The notes beneath the pieces are model-generated. The model saw only the letters and a program-made list of their open reading frames with translations. It ran no database searches and was not told where the DNA came from. The translations under genes and the position numbers were made by a program. A stretch of DNA of 64,000 nt, taken from NCBI GenBank assembly GCA_964584255.1, contig CAZOZM010000001.1:1-64000 (forward strand), given 5' to 3'. The DNA comes from UBA3775 sp964584255 (GTDB lineage Bacteria; Bacillota; Clostridia; Lachnospirales; Lachnospiraceae). Shown here one piece after another: positions 33,825 through 43,166 of this stretch (its first letter is position 1; each line of letters begins with the position of its first letter).

Positions 33825-35684
33825 ATGGGAAAAATTATCGGTATTGACCTTGGTACAACAAACAGCTGTGTAGCTGTTATGGAAGGTGGAAAGCCTGTTG
33901 TTATCGCAAATGCAGAGGGATCAAGAACAACTCCTTCTGTTGTTGCTTTTACAAAAACAGGAGAAAGAGCAGTAGGTGAACCTGCAAAACGTCAGGCTGT
34001 TACAAATTCTGACAAGACTATTTCTTCGATCAAGAGACACATGGGAACAGATTTTAAGGTTTCAATTGATGACAAGAAATATACTCCTCAGGAAATTTCA
34101 GCAATGATTCTTCAGAAACTTAAGAGTGATGCTGAAGGATATCTCGGTGAAAAGGTTACAGAGGCTGTAATTACGGTTCCTGCATACTTTAATGACTCAC
34201 AGCGTCAGGCAACAAAGGATGCCGGAAAAATCGCAGGTCTTGATGTTAAGCGTATCATTAACGAGCCAACAGCAGCAGCTCTTGCTTACGGACTTGATAA
34301 CGAACAGGAACAGAAGATTATGGTATACGATCTTGGTGGTGGTACATTTGATGTTTCCATTATTGAAATCGGAGACGGCGTAATTGAAGTTCTTGCAACA
34401 AGCGGTGATAACCATCTTGGCGGTGATGACTTTGATGAAAGAATAACAAGATACTTTATAGATGAATTCAAGAAGGCAGAAGGCGTAGATCTTTCACTTG
34501 ATAAGATGAGTCTTCAGAGACTTAAGGAAGCTGCAGAAAAGGCAAAGAAGGAACTTAGTTCTCAGACAACAACAAATGTTAACCTTCCATTCATTACTGC
34601 AACAGCAGAAGGTCCAAAGCATTTTGATATGAATCTTACAAGAGCAAAATTTGACGAACTTACTTCTGACCTTGTTGAAAGAACAGCTCAGCCGGTTCAG
34701 AATGCTCTTCGTGACGCAGGTCTTACGGCTTCAGAACTTTCAAAGGTTCTTCTTGTTGGTGGTTCAACAAGAATTCCTGCAGTACAGGATAAGGTAAGAA
34801 TGCTTACAGGACATGAGCCAAGCAAGACTCTCAATCCTGATGAGTGCGTAGCAATCGGTGCTTCAATTCAGGGTGGCAAGCTTGCAGGTGATGCAGGAGC
34901 AGGAGATATCCTTCTTCTTGATGTAACACCTCTTTCACTTTCAATCGAAACAATGGGTGGTGTAGCAACAAGACTTATCGAAAGAAATACAACAATTCCT
35001 ACAAAGAAGAGTCAGATTTTCTCAACTGCTGCAGATAACCAGGAAGCTGTTGATATCAACGTAGTTCAGGGTGAAAGACAGTTTGCAAGAGATAATAAGA
35101 GTCTCGGACAGTTCAGACTTGACGGTATCCCACCGGCAAGAAGAGGTGTTCCACAGATTGAAGTTACATTTGATATTGATGCAAACGGTATCGTAAATGT
35201 TTCTGCAAAGGATCTTGGAACGGGAAGAGAACAGCATATAACAATTACAGCCGGTTCAAATCTTTCAGATGCTGATATTGAAAAGGCAGTTAAGGAAGCT
35301 GCAGAATATGAAGCACAGGATAAGAAGAGAAAAGAGGCAATTGATACAAGAAACGAAGCTGATTCAATTGTATTCCAAACTGAAAAGGCATTGTCAGAAG
35401 TTGGTGATAAACTTGATCCTTCACTTAAGAGTGAAGTTGAAGCTGATTTAAATCACCTTAAGGATCTTATTGCAAAATCAAATCCTGAGGTTATGTCTGA
35501 AGGTGAAGTTGAGGACATTAAGGCAGCAAAAGAAAAGGTTATGACAAGTGCACAGGCTCTTTTTCAGAAAATGTATGAGGCACAGGGGGCTCAGGCCGGA
35601 GCAGGCCCTGATATGGGAAATGCAGGCACAGGCGCACCGGACGGCTATGAAGATGTAGTTGACGGCGAATACAAAGAAGTATAA
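33825..35684 (+). CDS. dnaK: Chaperone DnaK (Hsp70)
   Basis: ATP-dependent chaperone of 619 aa. The ATPase domain opens GKIIGIDLGTTNSCVAVMEG and has VPAYFNDSQRQATKDAG, VYDLGGGTFDVSIIE and LVGGSTRIPAVQ; the substrate-binding domain (about 360-510) contains LLLDVTPLSLSIETMGG; a helical lid ends in a short Ala/Gly-rich tail. Like other Gram-positive DnaK it lacks the loop of about 24 residues found in proteobacteria. Codon use is strongly biased to AAG, CTT and ACA, as expected for high expression. Confidence 0.99.
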   Translation: MGKIIGIDLGTTNSCVAVMEGGKPVVIANAEGSRTTPSVVAFTKTGERAVGEPAKRQAVTNSDKTISSIKRHMGTDFKVSIDDKKYTPQEISAMILQKLKSDAEGYLGEKVTEAVITVPAYFNDSQRQATKDAGKIAGLDVKRIINEPTAAALAYGLDNEQEQKIMVYDLGGGTFDVSIIEIGDGVIEVLATSGDNHLGGDDFDERITRYFIDEFKKAEGVDLSLDKMSLQRLKEAAEKAKKELSSQTTTNVNLPFITATAEGPKHFDMNLTRAKFDELTSDLVERTAQPVQNALRDAGLTASELSKVLLVGGSTRIPAVQDKVRMLTGHEPSKTLNPDECVAIGASIQGGKLAGDAGAGDILLLDVTPLSLSIETMGGVATRLIERNTTIPTKKSQIFSTAADNQEAVDINVVQGERQFARDNKSLGQFRLDGIPPARRGVPQIEVTFDIDANGIVNVSAKDLGTGREQHITITAGSNLSDADIEKAVKEAAEYEAQDKKRKEAIDTRNEADSIVFQTEKALSEVGDKLDPSLKSEVEADLNHLKDLIAKSNPEVMSEGEVEDIKAAKEKVMTSAQALFQKMYEAQGAQAGAGPDMGNAGTGAPDGYEDVVDGEYKEV

Positions 35685-35711
35685 AATTAGAAGCAATTAA
35701 TACTACGGATA

Positions 35712-35741
35712 GGGGTCTTACAAAATTTGTGAGGCTCCTTT
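35712..35741 (+). terminator. Hairpin between dnaK and dnaJ
   Basis: GGGGTCTTACAAA can pair with TTTGTGAGGCTCC (13 positions, three G-U), then CTTTC. The U-run is too short for strong termination. It may be a partial terminator or a 3'-end stabiliser that makes dnaK mRNA more abundant than dnaJ. Confidence 0.5.
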
Positions 35742-35766
35742 CGTGGTGTTTACCTATGGAGGTTTT

Positions 35767-36894
35767 ATGGCTGATAAAAGAGATTATTATGAAGTCCTGG
35801 GAGTGGCAAAAACGGCCGGTGACGACGAGATAAAGAAGGCATACAGAAAACTTGCAAAGCAGTACCATCCTGATATGCATCCGGGCGATGCGGAATGTGA
35901 AGCAAAGTTTAAAGAAGCAAGTGAAGCTTATTCCGTGCTCAGTGATAAGGATAAGCGTGCAAAGTATGATCAGTTTGGTCATGCTGCATTTGAACAGGGC
36001 GGCGGCTCAGGCGGTTTTGATTATTCAAATTTTGACTTTGGCGATATTTTTGGCGATTTATTTGGCTTTGGCGATATGTTTGGAGGCCGTTCACAGGGCT
36101 CAAGAGCAAACGGACCAAGGGTTGGTGCCAGTGTAAGAACATCAATAAGAATTACGTTTGAAGAAGCTGTTTTTGGCTGTGAAAAGGAGCTTGAGCTTAA
36201 TATAAAAGAGGATTGTCCTACCTGTCACGGTACCGGAGCAAAGCCGGGAACAACGGTAGATACATGTTCAAACTGTAATGGTAAAGGAACTGTAATATAT
36301 ACACAGCAGTCCATTATCGGAATGGTTCAGAACCAGAGAGTATGTCCAAACTGTAAGGGTAGCGGAAAGATCATAAAGGATAAATGTAAGGATTGTTACG
36401 GAACAGGATTTGTGACTAACAGAAAGAAGATTAAGGTTACGGTTCCTCCGGGAATAGACCATGGTCAGAGCATAAGAATAAAAGGAAAGGGAGAGCCGGG
36501 TGTAAACGGCGGACCAAGAGGAGATCTTCTTGTTGAAGTAAATGTAAGCGCCCATCCTATTTTTCAGAGGTCTGACAGAGATATCTTTTCTACGGCTCCT
36601 ATGTCATATGCAACTGCAGTACTCGGTGGCGAGGTTAAAATCTCAACCATAGACGGTGATGTGCTCTATGAGGTTAAGCCGGGAACTCAGACGGATACAA
36701 AGATCAGACTCAGGGGAAAAGGTGTTCCGTCACTTAGAAATAAGGATATACGAGGAGATCATTATGTAACGCTTGTTGTGCAGGTTCCTACTAAACTTAA
36801 CAGCGAACAGAAGGAACTTTTGAAGAAATTTAACGAGGCAATGACAGGCAAGGATTCCGGCGAAGGAAAAAAGAAGAATAAATTTTTCAAATAG
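35767..36894 (+). CDS. dnaJ: Chaperone DnaJ (Hsp40)
   Basis: DnaK co-chaperone of about 375 aa. It has the J domain (1-70; RDYYEVLGV and YHPDMHPGD, with the HPD triad), a Gly/Phe-rich region, four CxxCxGxG zinc repeats (CPTCHGTG, CSNCNGKG, CPNCKGSG, CKDCYGTG) and the C-terminal substrate domain. ATG 35767 follows GGAGG; the upstream in-frame start has none. Fourth gene of the CIRCE operon, probably partly uncoupled by the preceding hairpin. Confidence 0.98.
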   Translation: MADKRDYYEVLGVAKTAGDDEIKKAYRKLAKQYHPDMHPGDAECEAKFKEASEAYSVLSDKDKRAKYDQFGHAAFEQGGGSGGFDYSNFDFGDIFGDLFGFGDMFGGRSQGSRANGPRVGASVRTSIRITFEEAVFGCEKELELNIKEDCPTCHGTGAKPGTTVDTCSNCNGKGTVIYTQQSIIGMVQNQRVCPNCKGSGKIIKDKCKDCYGTGFVTNRKKIKVTVPPGIDHGQSIRIKGKGEPGVNGGPRGDLLVEVNVSAHPIFQRSDRDIFSTAPMSYATAVLGGEVKISTIDGDVLYEVKPGTQTDTKIRLRGKGVPSLRNKDIRGDHYVTLVVQVPTKLNSEQKELLKKFNEAMTGKDSGEGKKKNKFFK

Positions 36895-36905
36895 GGAGGT
36901 TGCCC

Positions 36906-37883
36906 ATGAAATGGACCAGAATTTCTCTGGAAACACGTGATGATAAAGAGGCTCTTATTGCAGATATGCTTTGTGAACTTGGCTTTGAGGGCATTGAAAT
37001 AATCGATAATGTCCAGCTTAGTGAAACTGACAGGGCTAAAATGTTTATTGACATACCGCCGGAATTGGATGAAAATAACAAGACGGCTATTGTAAATTGT
37101 TATATAGATCCTGATGTAGACGTTAATGAGAAAATTGAGCTTATTAACGGTGGCCTTGAGGATTTATCCTTGTTCATGGATGTTTCGGATGTGAAAATAA
37201 ATGTGTCTGAAACGGAAGATAAAGATTGGATGAACAACTGGAAAGAGTTTTTCAAACCGTTTAGAGTGGATGACGATATTGTAATTAAGCCTACATGGGA
37301 AAAACTTGAAAATACCAGGGAATCGGACATTGTAATTGAAATTGATCCGGGCACGGCATTTGGAACAGGTTCGCATGAAACCACAAGATTGTGCATGACC
37401 GGATTAAAGAAATACATAAAAAAGGGTGACAGTATCCTGGATGTCGGATGCGGTAGCGGTATATTGTCAATTGCAGCAGGTTTTCTCGGAGCTTCGATTG
37501 TCTGTGGAACGGATATTGATCCTAATGCGGTTTCGGTTGCAAGAGAAAATACTGCAATAAATAACATATCAGTGGCAGAAGGTGAGGATTTTTCAGAAGA
37601 ATCACTTGTAACATATCTTACGGGAAATGTAATCAGTGATGAAGAATTCAGAAAAAAAGCCGGTCTGAAAAAATACGATATTGTTGTAGCTAATATACTT
37701 GCTGATATTATCATGCCTTTGTCGGATGTAGTAAGGGACAATATGAAGGATGGTGGCCTGTTTATTTCTTCGGGAATTCTTACAACCCGTGAACCCGAGG
37801 TTATGGAAAGACTTGAGAAAAACGGCTTTGAAATAGTAGAGATTATCCATATGGGTGATTGGTCAGGAATAGTTGCACGCTGA
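36906..37883 (+). CDS. prmA: Ribosomal protein L11 methyltransferase
   Basis: SAM-dependent methyltransferase that trimethylates L11. The 325-aa protein has an N-terminal L11-recognition domain and a Rossmann fold with PGTAFGTGSHETTRLC, the SAM loop LDVGCGSGILSIAAG and the NILADIIMPL motif (usual N-x-L/I). A modest insert (FSEESLVTYL... about 225-250) lies between the SAM site and that motif. ATG 36906 is well spaced from GGGAGG; TTG 36900 is less likely. It follows dnaJ by 11 bases and precedes rsmE, the usual order. Confidence 0.95.
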   Translation: MKWTRISLETRDDKEALIADMLCELGFEGIEIIDNVQLSETDRAKMFIDIPPELDENNKTAIVNCYIDPDVDVNEKIELINGGLEDLSLFMDVSDVKINVSETEDKDWMNNWKEFFKPFRVDDDIVIKPTWEKLENTRESDIVIEIDPGTAFGTGSHETTRLCMTGLKKYIKKGDSILDVGCGSGILSIAAGFLGASIVCGTDIDPNAVSVARENTAINNISVAEGEDFSEESLVTYLTGNVISDEEFRKKAGLKKYDIVVANILADIIMPLSDVVRDNMKDGGLFISSGILTTREPEVMERLEKNGFEIVEIIHMGDWSGIVAR

Positions 37884-37900
37884 ATTGTAATGGAGGAAGT

Positions 37901-38653
37901 ATGTCAAGATTCTTTATCCCTTCCGAAAACATATCGGAAAACAGAATTATAATCAATGGCTCAGATGTGAACCATATCAAAAATGTTTTGAGATATAAAA
38001 AGGGGAATAAAATCGAAGTTTCTGACAGTAGCGGAAATGTGTATTCATGTGAGATTGAGGATATGGGAGAGACTGTTATTGAACTGTCGGTTTTGGAAAA
38101 GAAACTGTCTGAAAGTGAGCTTTCCGTCAAAATCACACTTTTTCAGGGTATGCCTAAAGGCGATAAGATGGACATGATTGTGCAGAAGACGGTAGAGTTG
38201 GGCGTGGCGGAAATTGTTCCGGTAAATATGGAAAGAAGCATTGTTAAGCTCGACAAAAAGAAGGCTGAAGCCAGAACCGAAAGGTGGAATAAGATTTCGG
38301 AATCTGCCGCAAAACAATCCGGAAGGGGCATCATACCGAAAGTATATACTCCGGTATCATTCAGGGAAGCTTTGGAAATGTGCAGTAACATGGATATGAT
38401 TATTCTGCCATATGAGAATGCTGACGGAATAAGGAAATCTGCTGAACTTATAAAAGAGGCGGCAGTACAGAAAACAGTTGCTGTTATTATTGGACCTGAA
38501 GGCGGATTTTCCTCCGATGAAGTTAACGCGGCGGAAGCACAGGGTGCTAAAACAGTTACTTTAGGGAAAAGAATTTTAAGAACGGAAACAGCGGGACTGA
38601 CGGTTTTGTCACTTCTGATGTTTGAAAATGAGGTCACTGATGATAGAAACTAA
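37901..38653 (+). CDS. rsmE: 16S rRNA (uracil-1498-N3)-methyltransferase
   Basis: SPOUT-family enzyme that methylates U1498 of 16S rRNA. The 250-aa protein has an N-terminal PUA-like domain (SRFFIPSENI, then VNHIKNVLRYKKGN) and the C-terminal knotted SAM site with IIGPEGGFSSDEV and LGKRILRTETAGL. ATG 37901 follows GGAGGA. It overlaps the next gene's probable start by 14 bases, which suggests coupling. Confidence 0.95.
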   Translation: MSRFFIPSENISENRIIINGSDVNHIKNVLRYKKGNKIEVSDSSGNVYSCEIEDMGETVIELSVLEKKLSESELSVKITLFQGMPKGDKMDMIVQKTVELGVAEIVPVNMERSIVKLDKKKAEARTERWNKISESAAKQSGRGIIPKVYTPVSFREALEMCSNMDMIILPYENADGIRKSAELIKEAAVQKTVAVIIGPEGGFSSDEVNAAEAQGAKTVTLGKRILRTETAGLTVLSLLMFENEVTDDRN

Positions 38654-39839
38654 GATGGATGTTTATCTTGATAATGCGGCTACAACGCGTTTATCGGAGA
38701 ATGCGATGGAAGTGATGAAAAAAGTTTATTTTGATGATTATGGTAATCCTTCATCACTGCATGGCAAGGGACTTGATGCGTCAACATATATTCAAAAGGT
38801 CAGAAAACTTATTTCCGACGATTTAAAATGTATGGAAAAAGAGATAATCTTTACTTCCGGAGGAACGGAATCCAACAATATGGCTCTGTTCGGAACGGCA
38901 ATGGCATATGCAAGGTCAGGAAAGCATATCATTACAACTGCATTTGAGCATGCATCAGTATATAATCCTCTGATAGCTTTAGAAAAACAGGGTTATGAAG
39001 TAACATATCTTCGTCCTGATGTGAACGGACAGATAAGCCCGGAGCAGCTTGCAGAATGCGTAAGATCGGACACCATTATGGTTTCGATGATGATGGTCAA
39101 CAATGAGGTCGGTGCTGTTCTTAACATAAAAAAACTGTCTGATGCTGCAAAGAAAGTTAACCCGAATTTAATAGTACATTGCGATGCAATTCAGGCATAT
39201 CCAAAATACAAAATAGTGCCTAAAAGGGATGGTATCGACATATTATCAGTGAGTTCACACAAATTTGGCGGTCCTAAAGGATGCGGCTTTGTTTATATTA
39301 AGGACAAGCTTAAAACTCTGCCATTGATTTTAGGCGGAGGCCAGCAGGGCAATATGAGATCCGGAACAGAGAATGTACCGGGAATTGCAGGAATGGGTGA
39401 AGCTTTGGCTTTGTATATCTCAAAGCGTAATGAATATGTAGAAAAAATGTACAGTTTAAAGGAACGCTTTATAGAGGGCGTTTCTGAAATTGAAGGAGTT
39501 GTTGTTAATGCTGTTTATTCAGATGAAGAAACTGATTTTGACGAAAGAATTCATAAAACAGCTCCTCATATTATCAGTGTAAGCTTCCCTAAAGTTAAGA
39601 GCGAAGTATTTCTTCATGCACTTGAGATGCAGGGAGTTTATTCATCAAGCGGATCGGCCTGTTCTTCAAATCATCCTGCAATAAGCGGGGCGTTAAAGGC
39701 AATAGGCGTTGCCGATGAGTATCTGGATACGACATTAAGATTCAGTCTCAGTCCGGATAATTCAGAAGATGAAATAGATTATGCGGTACGTGTAATTAAG
39801 GAACAGCTTCCTGTTTATCAACGATTTTTCAAAAAATAA
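38640..39839 (+). CDS. Cysteine desulfurase (NifS/IscS-like, ThiI partner)
   Basis: PLP enzyme that takes sulfur from cysteine as a persulfide. The 399-aa protein begins VYLDNAATTRLSE and has the PLP lysine in SSHKFGGPKG (about K208) and the active cysteine in SSGSACSSNHP (about C341) on a short loop. Four in-frame starts exist; ATG 38640 has GAGG six bases upstream. Because thiI follows, the likely job is sulfur supply for 4-thiouridine in tRNA, as for NifZ-ThiI in Bacillus, and not general Fe-S cluster assembly; no iscU/sufU lies near. Confidence 0.92.
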   Translation: MIETKMDVYLDNAATTRLSENAMEVMKKVYFDDYGNPSSLHGKGLDASTYIQKVRKLISDDLKCMEKEIIFTSGGTESNNMALFGTAMAYARSGKHIITTAFEHASVYNPLIALEKQGYEVTYLRPDVNGQISPEQLAECVRSDTIMVSMMMVNNEVGAVLNIKKLSDAAKKVNPNLIVHCDAIQAYPKYKIVPKRDGIDILSVSSHKFGGPKGCGFVYIKDKLKTLPLILGGGQQGNMRSGTENVPGIAGMGEALALYISKRNEYVEKMYSLKERFIEGVSEIEGVVVNAVYSDEETDFDERIHKTAPHIISVSFPKVKSEVFLHALEMQGVYSSSGSACSSNHPAISGALKAIGVADEYLDTTLRFSLSPDNSEDEIDYAVRVIKEQLPVYQRFFKK

Positions 39840-39976
39840 AGCTGTTTGAATTGTTGTTTCAGGTTTATAAGAGTAAAAAACGGCAATGAGTTGCCAAGAA
39901 TATATGAGCGGTTTGTGTACGGCGCACATAACACAATTCGCATATCCCAAAAGTGTGCGCAGAAATGGGGATTAAA

Positions 39977-41155
39977 ATGTACAAAGCATTTTTAATTAAG
40001 TACTCCGAAATCGGCTTAAAGGGAAAGAACAGAAGCTTCTTTGAGGGATGTCTTGTTACAAGAATAAAGAATGTTCTTTCAAAACTTGGAGAGTACAGAA
40101 TATATCGTGAGCAGGGAAGGGTTTTTGTTGAATGCCCTGATGGATACGACTATGATGACACTGTTGAAGCATTAGGAACCGTTTTCGGTATTTCCGGATA
40201 TGCTCCGGTTTATGTTGTTGAATCAACTAAATGGGAGGATGTGCTCCAGGGAGCAATTGATTATGTTGGAAAATACTTTGACAGTATGAATTTTACTTTT
40301 AAGGTATTTTGTAAAAGAGGAGATAAATCATATCCTATTCCTTCGCCTGAAATATGTGCAAAGGTAGGAGAGACATTGCTTAATGCCTATCCGGAACTTA
40401 AGGTAGATGTTCATAATCCGGAAAAGAAAATCACAGTAGAGGTGCGAAATAAAACTTATATATACTCAGATTGCCTGCCGGGACCGGGAGGAATGCCTGT
40501 TGGAAGCAGTGGAAAGGCAATGCTTTTACTTTCCGGCGGAATTGACAGTCCGGTAGCCGGTTATATGATTGCAAAGAGAGGCGTTTCAATCGATGCAACA
40601 TATTTTCATGCACCACCATATACAAGCGAAAGGGCAAAGCAGAAGGTGGTGGATCTTGCAAAGCTTATAAGCAGATATACAGGTCCGATAAATCTCAATA
40701 TCGTTAATTTCACTGATATACAGATGTATATATATGAGACATGTCCTCATGAGGAACTCACAATAATTATGAGAAGATATATGATGAGGATAGCCGAAAA
40801 GCTTGCTGAAAGAAGCGGAGATATTGCTCTTATTACCGGAGAAAGTATCGGTCAGGTTGCCAGTCAGACCATGCAGTCGTTAAACTGTACAAATGCGGTC
40901 TGTACCATGCCTGTATTCAGACCTCTTATCGGATTTGATAAGAATGAAATAATTGAAATATCGGAAAAAATCAATACATTTGAAACAAGTGTTCTTCCTT
41001 ACGAAGACTGTTGTACTATTTTTGTTGCAAAACATCCGGTAACCAAACCTATTCTTCACATCATTGAGAAATCGGAAACTCTTTTATCGGAAAAAATTGA
41101 TGAAATGGTAAAAACAGCGATTGATACCAGGGAAGTATTGAGAATAAACGGTTAA
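39977..41155 (+). CDS. thiI: tRNA 4-thiouridine synthase ThiI
   Basis: Activates U8 of tRNA with ATP and inserts sulfur. The 392-aa protein has an N-terminal ferredoxin-like domain (FLIKYSEIGLKGKNR), a THUMP domain (about 60-165) and a PP-loop ATPase with LLLSGGIDSPVAGYMIAKRG. It lacks the C-terminal rhodanese domain of E. coli ThiI, as usual in Firmicutes, so persulfide transfer must use the cysteine pair in the core (a cysteine pair is visible in YEDCCTIF). ATG 39977 follows GGGG. The cysteine desulfurase upstream is its probable partner. Confidence 0.95.
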   Translation: MYKAFLIKYSEIGLKGKNRSFFEGCLVTRIKNVLSKLGEYRIYREQGRVFVECPDGYDYDDTVEALGTVFGISGYAPVYVVESTKWEDVLQGAIDYVGKYFDSMNFTFKVFCKRGDKSYPIPSPEICAKVGETLLNAYPELKVDVHNPEKKITVEVRNKTYIYSDCLPGPGGMPVGSSGKAMLLLSGGIDSPVAGYMIAKRGVSIDATYFHAPPYTSERAKQKVVDLAKLISRYTGPINLNIVNFTDIQMYIYETCPHEELTIIMRRYMMRIAEKLAERSGDIALITGESIGQVASQTMQSLNCTNAVCTMPVFRPLIGFDKNEIIEISEKINTFETSVLPYEDCCTIFVAKHPVTKPILHIIEKSETLLSEKIDEMVKTAIDTREVLRING

Positions 41156-41175
41156 TGCCGACTGATTAACAAATA

Positions 41176-41217
41176 ACGGCCGAAAGAATCACAGGTTCAT
41201 ACCGGCCGTGTAAATTT
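41176..41217 (+). terminator. Possible weak terminator after thiI
   Basis: ACGGCCG (41176-41182) pairs with CGGCCGT (41203-41209) around a 20-base loop, followed by a short T stretch (GTAAATTTT). A TGAAGTC-T-GACTTCA dyad of unknown role lies at 41226-41240. Confidence 0.45.
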
Positions 41218-41250
41218 TGCTTAACTGAAGTCTGACTTCAATGGGATTGC

Positions 41251-41283
41251 AAAAAAAGGAGTGTCCCTGTTGGAACACTCCTT
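41251..41283 (-). terminator. Rho-independent terminator of the HPr-like gene
   Basis: On the minus strand AAGGAGTGT pairs with ACACTCCTT around a ten-base loop and is followed by TTTTTTT. It ends 14 bases after the HPr-like stop codon. Confidence 0.85.
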
Positions 41284-41297
41284 ATGATTTAATCTGA

Positions 41298-41528
41298 TTA
41301 TTCGATATATGGTTTCAGAGTCTCAAGAATCTTATCAAGGTCATTTGAAGCATGAATATTGAGAGTGATTGGCTTTGATAAATCCAAGCTGAAGATACCC
41401 ATTATTGATTTTGCATCAATAACATATCTTCCGGATATTAAATCAAAATCAGTATCAAATCTTGCAATGTCATTTACAAAATTTTTAACCTTATCAATTG
41501 AGTTAAGCATAATCTGAACTGTTTCCAT
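41298..41528 (-). CDS. HPr/Crh-like protein without the catalytic histidine
   Basis: Small protein of 76 aa with the HPr fold pattern. The region AKSIMGIFSLDLSKPI matches the HPr segment around regulatory Ser46 (KSIMG). The N-terminal GIHARPAT motif with the phosphorylated His15 is absent (SIDKVKNFVND stands there). It therefore cannot relay PTS phosphate but could be phosphorylated on serine, as Crh is in Bacillus. Length is near HPr (about 85) but shorter at the C-terminus. It has a strong promoter and terminator of its own and start ATG behind AGGAGGAG. Role in catabolite control is inference. Confidence 0.8.
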   Translation of the reverse strand: METVQIMLNSIDKVKNFVNDIARFDTDFDLISGRYVIDAKSIMGIFSLDLSKPITLNIHASNDLDKILETLKPYIE

Positions 41529-41562
41529 AAATAACTCCTCCTAAATTATCTTTGCTTCATTC

Positions 41563-41591
41563 ATTGTACTTTTTTAATTTTGAAATGTCAA
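41563..41591 (-). promoter_or_regulatory. Strong predicted promoter of the HPr-like gene
   Basis: On the minus strand: TTGACA (41591-41586), a 17-base spacer and TACAAT (41568-41563). On the plus strand two TATAAT boxes (41592, 41614) lie nearby and may serve mtaB, without a clear -35. Confidence 0.72.
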
Positions 41592-41661
41592 TATAATTGG
41601 AGTAAATTCAATGTATAATTGTTGAGAGGAAACGGATACAACTTAGGAAATGAGGACATAA

Positions 41662-43026
41662 ATGACAGAAAACGAATTAAAGGGCAAGAAGGCTGCATTC
41701 TTATCCCTGGGCTGTAAAGTTAATTCATACGAAACGGAATCAATAAAGGAACAGTTTAAGTCTTACGGCTGTATTGTGACACCTTTTAATGAACCGGCAG
41801 ATATATATGTAATCAATACATGTACGGTTACCAATATTGCCGACAGAAAATCAAGACAGATGATTCATAAAGCCAAATCAATGAATGAATCGGCAATTGT
41901 CGTGGCAACAGGCTGCTATGTCCAGGAAAGTGCGGACAAACTTAAAGAGGATTATTCCGTTGACATACTTATAGGAAACCGTCTGAAAAAGCGGATTGCG
42001 GGATTTGTCAATAAATATATTGCCGATTGCAGAAATGACAAGCTGGTTATAGTTGACGAAAATCTTGACGAATATGAAGATATGTCGTTTCTCAGTGATT
42101 ATCAGAGAACAAGGGTGGATATTAAAATACAGGACGGATGTAACCAATTCTGTTCATATTGTATAATTCCGTATGCAAGAGGAAGAATATGTTCCAGAAA
42201 CAGTATGGAAGTAATTAATGAAGTTAAGAATCTTGCAGAAAGAGGATATAAAGAAGTGGTTCTTACCGGAATTCATATATCCAGTTATGGTTTGGACGAC
42301 AGATCTCCTTCAGAGATTGCGGCACTGAAAACAAATGACGGAAGTATGCCTTTGGTAGATCTGATTGAAAAGCTTAATGAAATAGACGGTTTGGAAAGAA
42401 TAAGAATCGGTTCGGTTGAACCAAGGATCGTTACTGAAGAATTTGCAGAAAGACTCTCACGATGTACAAAATTCTGTCCGCATTTTCATCTGTCTCTGCA
42501 GAGCGGCAGTGATACCGTTCTTAAAAGAATGAACAGAAAGTACACGACAGAGCAGTATTTTGAGTGTGTCGAAATTCTCAGAAATTATTTCTATAAGCCA
42601 TCAGTTACAACAGATATAATTACAGGTTTCCCGGGTGAAACGGAGGAAGAATTCAAGGAAACATGTGATTTTGCTGAAAAATGCAGGTTTGCTGCAATTC
42701 ATATATTTCCATATTCCATGAGGGAAGGAACAAAGGCTGCTGCGATGCCGGAACAGATAGACGGAACAGTTAAGCAAAGAAGAGCTTCAGAGCTTTCCGA
42801 AACGGAAAAACAGCTTAGGGACGAGTATGAAAAAGGCTTTGAAGGGGATATATGTCAGGTATTGGTTGAAGAATGTTTTACTGAAGATGAAGTGACTTAT
42901 TGTACGGGACATACAAGAGAATATGTTCAGACATACTTTAAAGGCAGTGAAGAACTTGTAAATACGCTCATTGATGTTATTATGTCAGGAGTTAAGACCA
43001 AACATGGAATTTTAAGTGAGGTATAA
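41662..43026 (+). CDS. mtaB: tRNA ms2t6A37 methylthiotransferase MtaB
   Basis: Radical SAM enzyme that adds a methylthio group to t6A37 of tRNAs reading ANN codons. The 454-aa protein has the N-terminal cluster domain (AAFLSLGCKVNSYETE, VINTCTVTNIADRKSRQ, ATGCYVQ), the radical SAM motif CNQFCSYCIIPYARG and SLQSGSDTVLKRMNRKYT, and a C-terminal TRAM-like domain. The GCKVN motif and length point to MtaB rather than MiaB or RimO. It stands 133 bases after the divergent HPr-like gene. Confidence 0.93.
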   Translation: MTENELKGKKAAFLSLGCKVNSYETESIKEQFKSYGCIVTPFNEPADIYVINTCTVTNIADRKSRQMIHKAKSMNESAIVVATGCYVQESADKLKEDYSVDILIGNRLKKRIAGFVNKYIADCRNDKLVIVDENLDEYEDMSFLSDYQRTRVDIKIQDGCNQFCSYCIIPYARGRICSRNSMEVINEVKNLAERGYKEVVLTGIHISSYGLDDRSPSEIAALKTNDGSMPLVDLIEKLNEIDGLERIRIGSVEPRIVTEEFAERLSRCTKFCPHFHLSLQSGSDTVLKRMNRKYTTEQYFECVEILRNYFYKPSVTTDIITGFPGETEEEFKETCDFAEKCRFAAIHIFPYSMREGTKAAAMPEQIDGTVKQRRASELSETEKQLRDEYEKGFEGDICQVLVEECFTEDEVTYCTGHTREYVQTYFKGSEELVNTLIDVIMSGVKTKHGILSEV

Positions 43027-43166
43027 TAAAAACAGATTGCGATTTGAAGCATATGATGGTATGATTATAAGGTAATTTGGATTTCTATACTTTGGGGTAA
43101 GAAAGCCATGTCCTGTTACAAAACTTGACAAGGGCTATAAAATACGAATGTGTTATGGAGGTAATT

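Noticed and set aside
41226..41240. TGAAGTC-T-GACTTCA as a terminator
   Set aside because: The centre is one base, too tight for a hairpin loop, and no U-run follows; it might be a protein site but lies between convergent genes, so I leave it unassigned.
43027..43166. Promoter of the ireB operon at TTGACA (43125)
   Set aside because: The only TATAAA-like box is five bases after it and nothing suitable occurs at 17 bases, so I do not claim it.
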